From assembly GCF_002051585.1 (NCBI RefSeq), contig NZ_MZGX01000030.1, forward strand, positions 1-64,000: 64,000 bases of DNA, written 5' to 3'. The position numbers were made by a program, and so were the translations under genes. Shown here piece by piece: positions 16,801-23,784 of the stretch (position 1 is its first letter; every line of letters begins with the position of its first letter). This DNA comes from Ruminiclostridium hungatei. Its GTDB lineage: Bacteria > Bacillota > Clostridia > Acetivibrionales > DSM-1351. The notes below the pieces were generated by a model that worked only from the letters and a program-made list of their open reading frames with translations, was not told the DNA's origin and did no database searches.

Positions 16801-19544
16801 GCAGCTCCTTTGCTGTCAATCCCGTAAAGCAGGAGCATTACCTCCAATTGTTCACCGAGCTCAAAGAGCAGGCTGCAAATATTACTAAAATAATACATAT
16901 GTGGAGTGTGGACCAGGGCATTGCCGGAGGAGAAATAAGGAATAATGTATCCCAGACGGCCTTGGACCTGGGCTTTTACAGTATCTTATACCTGGTACAG
17001 TCCATAGGTATGAAGAATTTGTCACAGCCAATGGAACTGGACATAGTCACTTCCCTGCTTCAGGAAGTTACAGGCGAAAGCATTGACGAGCCTTTAAAAA
17101 GTGCTGTTCTGGGTGCGCTGGCAGTGATTCCCTATGAATACCGGAATATTACCTGCAGAAGCATCGACTTGGAAGGGTTGTCCGCAAAAGATGCAGGGCT
17201 GCTTTCTGCTGAATTGTCTGCAGACGCAGGCAATGAGACGGTAGAAATGGTGGCCTGCCGCAGGCAGCACCGGTGGATACGCACTCTTGACCCGGTGCGG
17301 CTTGCTCCTGGAAATGAGGACCCCATACTGCTCAAACATGGAGGAGTATATCTTATAACAGGAGGAACAGGTGGTATCGGACTGGTTCTTGCAGAGTATC
17401 TTGCCCGGAGATTCCAGGCCCGCCTGCTGCTTACAACCAGGTCGGAATTTCCCGGGGCTGATGAATGGTCTAAGTGGCTTGCTGCACATCCTTCGGGCAA
17501 TAAATTCAGCCGCATCATCACAAAGATAAGGCAGATAGAAGCTTTGGGAGGAGAGGTCCTGGTGCTCCGGGCTGATGTTTCGGACCGTGGAGCTATGGCA
17601 GTTGCTCTGTCCCTGGGGATTGAAAAATATGGAGTAATAAATGGAGTATTTCATGCAGCCGGCATTGAGGGCAGCGGAATGATACAACTGAAAACAAGAG
17701 AAATGGCGGAGGAAGTATTTGCACCAAAGCTCAAGGGCGCACTGGTGCTTCAGGAATTGTTCAGCACAGTTCCTCCGGATTTTATGGTTTTGTTTTCATC
17801 CATAAATTCCATAATCGGAAGAATAGGGCAAATGGACTACAGCGCAGCCAACATGGCTTTAAGTTATCTGACGCACAGGGAAGCAGCAGATTACCCGGTC
17901 CTGGCCATAGCCTGGGATACCTGGAAGGAGGCGGGGATGGCAGCCAATCCGGTATATCATCCGCTTTTGGACAACTGCCTGCTGAAAAGTGAAAGTCAGG
18001 CTGTGTACCTGACCCAATACAAGGTTGACACTCACTGGGTGCTGAATGAGCACGGCATCATGGGGAAAGCAACTGTACCGGGAACCACCTATATGGAAAT
18101 GGCTCTTGCCGCATTAAGTGACTATCAGGGCTGCTCCCGGGGTGAGATTACAGATGTTCACTTTTACACTCCCCTGGTGCTTGCAGATTATCAGCGCCGG
18201 GATACTTATACAATAATAAAGAAAAAGGACAGGGGATACCAGTTCTATATTGTCAGCAGACTGCAGGGGCAGAAGCCTCAATGGCTTTCTCATGCAGACG
18301 GGATTATCCGCCCCGGCATGGCGGAGGTAAATCAAGGCAATATGAAGCCTCAGCAATTTGTCACAGACACCTGGAAAAAAATAATTGAACCCCTCAAACA
18401 AGGCTTTTTGGGGGATATGGCTATTCAAAACCGGGCAATTTCCCGGGGTTCCGTTACAGTTCCCAGCATGGTTATAGGAGCGGCACAAGGGGACCGGGAT
18501 CTTTTCATGGAATTCGGACCCAGGTGGCAGTGCCTGAAGGAAGTACAGTTTACCGGAAAGGAAGGCCTGGCTCTGTTTGAACTTGACACCGGACTTATGG
18601 AGGAGGCGGGCAGTTACGTGCTCCATCCGGCATTATTGGATTTTGCCACCAGCTTTTTAAGGCTGTTTACCAATCAGGGCAGTTACCTGCCTTACGGGTA
18701 CAAAAGGCTGGAGGTCTATAGAGCGCTGCCCCCGGCTTTGTACAGTCATGCCAGAATGCTGGACAAGGCGGGTTCTTCTCCCCGGGAGGATGAAAAGACA
18801 CTGCAGTTTGATATTGCGATTTATGACAAGGAAGGAAATATATGTGTCAGGATAGAGGAATTTTCTGTTATGAGGGTTCAGGATAGTCATAAAATAACCG
18901 AACTCACAGAAATAACAGCAAGCATTCCTTTCAACAATCCCGATCCGGCTGTTATTAATGACAGTCTGCTGCTGCGCCGGGAGCTTTTTGAAGAAAATAT
19001 GGATTACGGCTTGACCAACGCGGAAGGCATGGAAGCACTAATGAGAATTCTGTGGGGAGGCCTGAAGGAAGTGATAGTCTCCAAACAGCCTTTGGAGGCC
19101 AGGATGGCACGAAACCTGGAACGCTACCGCAACATATTCAAGCAGACTGACCGGGCGGAAGTTCAAGCAGCAAAACATGCAAGACCCAAGCTCTCCACCC
19201 CGTATGCACCTGCCCGTGATGAAACTGAAAAGGCCATTGTGGGCATCTGGGAAGAAGCACTGGGCATAGACAGGGTTGGCATATATGATAATTTCTTTGA
19301 GCTGGGCGGAGATTCCTTGCTCATCTCTCAGATTCACAGCAGGTTCAAGGAGCATTTTGAGGACGATGTTTCGCTGGCCAATTTGCTCCAGTACCCCAAT
19401 ATATCCGACCTGGTCCAATTCATGAAAAAGGAGGAGCCGGAGCAGGACAGGCTCAGTAGTGTCAAGGAATTGACCGGACAGCAGAGGGGCGCCCTTAAGA
19501 AAAGGCAGGAAATGATGAAAAACAGGCTGGAGGCTAAAAAATGA
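13848..19544 (+). CDS. type I PKS: KS-AT-KR-DH-ACP
   Basis: An 1898-residue polyketide synthase module. The KS (about 1-440) keeps its triad: TACSTS Cys183, EAHGTG His319, NIGHLDAAAG His357. The AT (about 535-850) has GHSIGE Ser633 and HAFH near 729, the malonyl-CoA signature. A KR follows (structural half about 945-1160; GGTGGIG near 1172; YSAAN Tyr1331) without the LDD motif of B-type reductases. A dehydratase-like domain comes after the KR (HGIMGKATVP His1402; HPALLDFA Asp near 1597), the reverse of the usual DH-KR order in cis-AT enzymes. The ACP (LGGDSLL Ser1823) closes the module. It would extend acyl-glycine by two carbons, reduce and dehydrate. It overlaps the MATE gene by 4 bp (ATGA). 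Confidence 0.94.
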   Translation: MEQKYKNYNENDIAIIGMSCRFPGADSVADFWENLKNGVESITVYTDEELEASGVNRSLRENPKYVRASGSLEQIENFDAYFFDYSPKEASMIDPQHRLFLEQAWIALEDAGCNPERYPGLIGVYAGTGMNTYLYRNLQSHANLLQEGSGYYTMVASDKDFLATRVSYKLNLTGPSMTVQTACSTSLVAVHQACQSIRAGECDMALAGGVSLRIPQKAGYLYQEGIVLSPDGHCRAFDAKAGGTVIGNGAGVVVLKMLSDALEDGDRIYAVIKGSALNNDGSLKAGYTAPGLDRQAAVITEALAVSGVEPDTVSYVEAHGTGTPIGDPIEIKALNKAYGNTGTQKCAVGSVKTNIGHLDAAAGVAGLIKTALCLHHGQIPASLNFDQPNPKIDFANSRFYVNTSFKKWESAGLPRRAGLSSFGIGGTNAHAILEEAPVSIIPGPAREVQLLALSARTEAALEEMRQRLAQHLSGRTGQELADIAFTQNIGRKTFKHRFILTCRSREEAAGCLLESSQNSWTAVEEAVDRPVAFLFPGQGSQYVNMGLELYRTEQVFKDVVDECCDILLPELKLDLRHILFPEAAENGAVKLKEAAELLGQTQYTQPALFVIEYALAKLWLHWGIQPHAMIGHSIGEYAAACLAGVFSLSDALYLVARRGRLMNSLPAGSMLMVALPEEQVNGMLNDKISIAAINGASLCVVSGENEAIGLLEESLSKTGVTTRRLHTSHAFHSAMMEPILPEFREALQRVTLNPPQIPCISNLSGELLKPEEAVNPEYWVRHLRQPVRFADGLVQMLSQPDRILLEVGPGRTLSTLAKRHPKKDPAQEACNSLPNGDETQPADAYTIAVLGKLWLKGVKINWNRYYQYEERKRVSLPAYPFERQRYWFDYTASGAAEKNVLENKRADVRSDRSDWFYQPSWKRADLPVQVRQTRKTEEPRAKEPQNEQWLVFCDNEGFGDLFLEKTSGVGVITVRQAQNYEKTGSSSFAVNPVKQEHYLQLFTELKEQAANITKIIHMWSVDQGIAGGEIRNNVSQTALDLGFYSILYLVQSIGMKNLSQPMELDIVTSLLQEVTGESIDEPLKSAVLGALAVIPYEYRNITCRSIDLEGLSAKDAGLLSAELSADAGNETVEMVACRRQHRWIRTLDPVRLAPGNEDPILLKHGGVYLITGGTGGIGLVLAEYLARRFQARLLLTTRSEFPGADEWSKWLAAHPSGNKFSRIITKIRQIEALGGEVLVLRADVSDRGAMAVALSLGIEKYGVINGVFHAAGIEGSGMIQLKTREMAEEVFAPKLKGALVLQELFSTVPPDFMVLFSSINSIIGRIGQMDYSAANMALSYLTHREAADYPVLAIAWDTWKEAGMAANPVYHPLLDNCLLKSESQAVYLTQYKVDTHWVLNEHGIMGKATVPGTTYMEMALAALSDYQGCSRGEITDVHFYTPLVLADYQRRDTYTIIKKKDRGYQFYIVSRLQGQKPQWLSHADGIIRPGMAEVNQGNMKPQQFVTDTWKKIIEPLKQGFLGDMAIQNRAISRGSVTVPSMVIGAAQGDRDLFMEFGPRWQCLKEVQFTGKEGLALFELDTGLMEEAGSYVLHPALLDFATSFLRLFTNQGSYLPYGYKRLEVYRALPPALYSHARMLDKAGSSPREDEKTLQFDIAIYDKEGNICVRIEEFSVMRVQDSHKITELTEITASIPFNNPDPAVINDSLLLRRELFEENMDYGLTNAEGMEALMRILWGGLKEVIVSKQPLEARMARNLERYRNIFKQTDRAEVQAAKHARPKLSTPYAPARDETEKAIVGIWEEALGIDRVGIYDNFFELGGDSLLISQIHSRFKEHFEDDVSLANLLQYPNISDLVQFMKKEEPEQDRLSSVKELTGQQRGALKKRQEMMKNRLEAKK

Positions 19545-20986
19545 GTTTTGCCCGAGAAAAAGACCAGATTGAAAAGCAGGGTGAAGCTGGGCCTGTTCAG
19601 ACAGAGGTGATGACTGAAATATTTGAGGGGCCTGTTTTAAGAGCCGTTCTCAGGTTAAGTGTTCCTATGTTTGTTTCATTGCTGCTCTCCTTTTTATACA
19701 ATGCAACCAATACTCTGTTCCTGTCTTATGTGGACAGGAACTCTACAGCAATTATAAGCGGAATTACACTGGCCACACCCATATACAATTTTGTGGCTGC
19801 ATTGAGCAACGGCTTGCGGGTGGGTATAAGCACAAGAGTGGCTATAAGCATCGGAGAGAAAAACCATGGGAAAGCAGATGTTATTTTTAATTCCGGCTTA
19901 TTGATTGCAGTGCCTGTTGCGGTGGTTGTCGTTGGTATGGGATATTTGTCCTGTGCTCCGGTTATCAGGCTGATGGCGGGAGATGCTCTGGAGCCGGAAG
20001 CAATCCGGGCGGGGATTGAATACCTCTATTACATGCTGCCTGGTTTTGGACTGTTCATATTAGGGCAGGTCTTCATGGGAGTTCTCTGGGGCGAAGGGAG
20101 GACAGTCCCTTTGGGGATTGCCATGCTCATATCAAATTGCGTAAATATTATTCTTGATCCTATATTTATATTTGTTTTCCATATGGGGCCGGGGGGAGCC
20201 GGTCTGGCTACCTCGGTTTCCATGGCATTCACGGCAGTCTATATTATTATTGTTTTCACAAGGCGGAAATCCGGAGCTCCTGTCAAGCTTAAGCCTTCCG
20301 GCGCCAACAGCCGGACAGTGCTGGAAATATGCAGGACAGGACTGTCGCAGGTGCTGAGCATGGTTTCAGTAACCTTGTCCTTTATTATTCTGAACAGGGT
20401 TATAGGCTCCATAGGACAGCTTGAAATGAACTCATGGGGCCTGTGCAACAGATTGGATCAGTTTGTATTTATCCCGTTGTACGCTATTTCAAGTGCCAAC
20501 CTTGTAATGACAGGTCAGAACTACGGTAAAAAAAACTGGAACAGAATCAGGGAAATATACCGCTGCAATACCCGATATGCTTTGATTTCCGTCCTTATAC
20601 CGGCGCTGGTATATATGGCAGGAGCACCTGTTTTCTTCAGGCTGTTTTCCGAGGTGGGCCAGGTAATTGCAGAAAGCGTTCTGCAGGTTCGGATAGTAAC
20701 CCTTTCATTTCTGGGGATTGCAGTGGAGACAATTTCAATGAATACCTTCATGGGTCTGGACCAGCCGTTGAAAGCGTTTGCACTCATTACCTTCCGGATG
20801 TTCGTCCTGTCCATACCTCTGGTATACATAAGCATATATGTGCTTTCTCTGGGAATGGCCGGTGTTTTTATAAGTCTCTGCACTGCACATGTAATAAGCG
20901 GCTGCATAGCATACTTTTGGATACAGAGAAGTTTTCACAATATCATTTTAAATGAAAGAAGGAATAAACCCTATGGATTGGAATGA
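19541..20986 (+). CDS. MATE-family efflux transporter
   Basis: A 481-residue polytopic membrane protein with about 12 hydrophobic segments in two repeated halves. The N-terminal VLRAVLRLSVPMFVSLLLS and the later CNRLDQFVFIPLYAISSAN fit the MATE/MatE fold, which exports drugs or natural products using Na+ or H+. The start codon overlaps the stop of the upstream PKS gene (ATGA), and the 3' end overlaps the start of the next PKS gene by 14 bp, so it is translationally coupled inside the biosynthetic operon. It is the obvious exporter of the pathway product or prodrug; this is inferred from position, as in other clusters that pair MATE pumps with prodrug peptidases. Confidence 0.92.
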   Translation: MSFAREKDQIEKQGEAGPVQTEVMTEIFEGPVLRAVLRLSVPMFVSLLLSFLYNATNTLFLSYVDRNSTAIISGITLATPIYNFVAALSNGLRVGISTRVAISIGEKNHGKADVIFNSGLLIAVPVAVVVVGMGYLSCAPVIRLMAGDALEPEAIRAGIEYLYYMLPGFGLFILGQVFMGVLWGEGRTVPLGIAMLISNCVNIILDPIFIFVFHMGPGGAGLATSVSMAFTAVYIIIVFTRRKSGAPVKLKPSGANSRTVLEICRTGLSQVLSMVSVTLSFIILNRVIGSIGQLEMNSWGLCNRLDQFVFIPLYAISSANLVMTGQNYGKKNWNRIREIYRCNTRYALISVLIPALVYMAGAPVFFRLFSEVGQVIAESVLQVRIVTLSFLGIAVETISMNTFMGLDQPLKAFALITFRMFVLSIPLVYISIYVLSLGMAGVFISLCTAHVISGCIAYFWIQRSFHNIILNERRNKPYGLE

Positions 20987-23744
20987 CTTTTTAGAAGATT
21001 ACCAGGGAAATCCGGAGGAGCATATTGCAATTATCGGTATGGCAGGACGGTTTCCGGGTGCCGGCAGTGTGGACAGCTTTTGGGAAAACCTGAAAGAAGG
21101 CAGAGAATCCATTACATTCTTTACACGGGAGCAGCTTGAGAAAACCAACCTGGAAAAGCGGCTGCTCAATGATTCGCGGTTTGTGGGAGCAGATGGTGTA
21201 ATAGAAGACATGGACATGTTTGATGCCGAATTCTTCGGGTTTTCACCCCGGGAAGCCGAGATTACCGACCCGCAGCACAGGCTGTTTCTGGAATGTGCCT
21301 GGGAGCTGATGGAAAATGCGGGCTATGACTCCGAACACTATACTGGCCGGGTAGGAGTATATGCCAGTGCAAACCTGAGCACCTATCTGCTGCGGAACCT
21401 TATGGCAAACCCTGAACTTCGGTCCCAGGCTACAAGCTTTCAGACAGTTCTGGGCAATGACAAGGATTTTATTGCCACAAGGGTATCCTACAAATTAAAT
21501 CTTAAGGGCCCCAGCGTGAATGTGGCAACACTTTGCTCCTCTTCGGCAGTTGCAATTCATCTTGCCTGCCAAAGCCTGCTTACCTTTCAATGTGATATGG
21601 CCCTGGCCGGGGCGGTATCCTTGCAGGCCTCACCCAACGAAGCCTTCTTTTACCAGGAAGGCGGCATAGGTTCGGCTGACGGACATTGCAGGGCATTTGA
21701 CAGCGAGGCAAGCGGCACGGTAAGCGGCAGCGGCCTGGGCCTGGTGGCCTTGAGGCGGCTGGAGGATGCAGTGAAGGACGGGGATAATATACTTGCCATT
21801 ATCAGAGGAACTGCCCTCAACAACGACGGTGCAAATAAAATGAGTTTTACTGCTCCGGGTATGGAGGGGCAGGTGGGAGTAATTGCAGAAGCGCTTAATC
21901 TTGCGGAGGTTGCTCCGGACACCGTCAGTTATGTTGAAGCCCATGGCATGGGTACCCCGCTGGGAGATCCTATGGAAATCGAGGCATTGACCAAGGCTTT
22001 CAGGCTGAGTACTGAGAAAAAAGGCTATTGCGCCATAGGGTCTGTTAAGACGAATATTGGGCATCTGGTAAATGCAGGAGGGGTAGCCGGTCTTATAAAA
22101 ACCGTACTTTCACTTAAAAATAAGCAGATACCTGCCAGTTTGAATTACCGGAGCCCCAACCCCAGGATCAGATTTGAAGACAGCCCGTTTTATGTAAATA
22201 CCCGGCTTTCAGAATGGAAAACCGGTCCGGCACCACGCAGAGCAGGAGTGAATTCCTTCGGAATAGGGGGAACCAATGTACATATGATTTTGGAGGAAGC
22301 TCCGCAAAATACAGCATCAGGCAGTGCCAGACAATGGCAGTTGCTCCCTCTTTCCGCGCGGAATGAGGAGGCTCTCAGACAGAAAATACAAAATCTGAAG
22401 GGCTGCCTGTCTCAGGAAACACAGCTAAATGCGGCGGATGTGGCTTACACACTGCAGGTAGGGCGAAGGTCCTTCCCCCACAGGGCATTCTTAGTGTGCC
22501 GGGATACGGAGGAGGCCGTACGGATTATTGATAATTCCAGTGAAAATAAAATCTTTACATGCCTTCAGGAGAACCGGGAGCAGCCGGTGGCATTTTTGTT
22601 GGACGGGCTTACAGCACCTTTGCCTGAAGCCTTTGTAAAGGAACTGTATGAAAGGGAACCAGGTTTTAAAAAAGCAATGGATGCCTGTATTTCAATTATA
22701 GAAGATATAATGCATTACGATCTCAGGAAGCAGTTATACGATGAGAGTGCCGGTGATGAAGGGAATAATGCCGGCAGCCTGGACAGGGTGGAGGCTTTTG
22801 CAGCACAATATGCCATGGCAGCTTTGTGGCTGGAATGGGGTATAATGCCCCGGGCCGTTATGGGGCTGGATTGGCTGGGCAAATGCATGGCGGCTTGTGC
22901 TGCCGGAAGCCTGTCGCTGGAGGATGCCATTGCCGCAGCGGCTGCCGGAAGTTTTGGAGCTGTTGGGGGACTTGAGCTGAAGCCGGCGGGAATTCCTGTA
23001 ATATCAGGTAAGGACGGAACTCTTATGGGTGAGCAGGATATCTTGAACCCTGAGTACTGGGACAGCCCGGAGGAAACGCTTTCTGCAGGCAGTCTTAAAA
23101 CACTGCCCGGCTCATTTCACTACATCTTTCTTGAAATAGGGTGCGGACGCGCAGAATTTCAAAATAAGGAAAATACCATACTGTCTCCGGTGATTCCGGC
23201 CTCCTTTGACAGTACTGCATCTGAAGAGGCTCTTTTAACAACCCTGGGGAAACTATGGCTGGCGGGAGCGGCAGTAAACTGGAACGGTTTGCATATGCAC
23301 CAGCATCGCCACAGGCTGCCTTTGCCCACTTATCCCTTCCAGAGAAAACATTTCTGGATAGAACCTGCCCCGGAAAACAAGGCGGAAGTCCGGGAAATGC
23401 AGGCAGCAGCCCTTACTTACCATGAAAGGCCTGTATTGCCTACAGAATATACAGCTCCCAGAAATGATACGGAAGCGGAACTGGCCCATGTATGGCAGGA
23501 ATTAATGGGGATAAAGCCAATTGGAGTCTTCGACAGCTTTATTCAACTGGGAGGACATTCCTTGCTTGCAGCTCAGGTTATTTCCCGTGTAAGAGAGCTG
23601 TTTCAGATTGACGTTCCATTAAATCAGATTTTTGAAGAACCGACTATTGCCAATGTTGCCGCATATATAGACGCTGTCCGGTGGGCGGCCGCAGGAACGG
23701 AAACTGCTGCGGCCATGGAAATCCGTGAAGAGGGCGAGCTGTAA
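20973..23744 (+). CDS. type I PKS: KS-(AT remnant)-ACP
   Basis: A protein of 923 residues from the ATG at 20973, chosen because AAAGAAGGA sits 8-9 nt upstream; an earlier ATG at 20952 lies further inside the MATE gene. The KS is complete (LCSSSAVA Cys188, EAHGMGTPLGDP, NIGHLVNAGG). After it, residues about 540-760 align with an acyltransferase region but are shortened: the GHSxGE serine motif is replaced by GLDWLGK near 631 and no HAFH-type motif is seen. The closing YPFQRKHFW linker (about 775) and a carrier domain (LGGHSLLAAQ, Ser863) follow. No KR, DH or ER is present. The carrier must therefore be loaded in trans, possibly by the AT of the previous PKS. It would add an unreduced C2 unit if loaded. 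Confidence 0.9.
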   Translation: MDWNDFLEDYQGNPEEHIAIIGMAGRFPGAGSVDSFWENLKEGRESITFFTREQLEKTNLEKRLLNDSRFVGADGVIEDMDMFDAEFFGFSPREAEITDPQHRLFLECAWELMENAGYDSEHYTGRVGVYASANLSTYLLRNLMANPELRSQATSFQTVLGNDKDFIATRVSYKLNLKGPSVNVATLCSSSAVAIHLACQSLLTFQCDMALAGAVSLQASPNEAFFYQEGGIGSADGHCRAFDSEASGTVSGSGLGLVALRRLEDAVKDGDNILAIIRGTALNNDGANKMSFTAPGMEGQVGVIAEALNLAEVAPDTVSYVEAHGMGTPLGDPMEIEALTKAFRLSTEKKGYCAIGSVKTNIGHLVNAGGVAGLIKTVLSLKNKQIPASLNYRSPNPRIRFEDSPFYVNTRLSEWKTGPAPRRAGVNSFGIGGTNVHMILEEAPQNTASGSARQWQLLPLSARNEEALRQKIQNLKGCLSQETQLNAADVAYTLQVGRRSFPHRAFLVCRDTEEAVRIIDNSSENKIFTCLQENREQPVAFLLDGLTAPLPEAFVKELYEREPGFKKAMDACISIIEDIMHYDLRKQLYDESAGDEGNNAGSLDRVEAFAAQYAMAALWLEWGIMPRAVMGLDWLGKCMAACAAGSLSLEDAIAAAAAGSFGAVGGLELKPAGIPVISGKDGTLMGEQDILNPEYWDSPEETLSAGSLKTLPGSFHYIFLEIGCGRAEFQNKENTILSPVIPASFDSTASEEALLTTLGKLWLAGAAVNWNGLHMHQHRHRLPLPTYPFQRKHFWIEPAPENKAEVREMQAAALTYHERPVLPTEYTAPRNDTEAELAHVWQELMGIKPIGVFDSFIQLGGHSLLAAQVISRVRELFQIDVPLNQIFEEPTIANVAAYIDAVRWAAAGTETAAAMEIREEGEL

Positions 23745-23784
23745 TGCCGAAACAGGTGGCTATAAAAATGAAAGGGGTTCAGAT

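Noticed and set aside
17094-17687. Long minus-strand frame of 197 codons opposite the first PKS
   Set aside because: Antisense to a clear KR domain, with atypical composition; a shadow of the real coding frame.
20973-23744. Reading the second PKS as a trans-AT enzyme
   Set aside because: The remnant AT region and the conserved post-AT linker show descent from a cis-AT module; the window has no separate AT gene.
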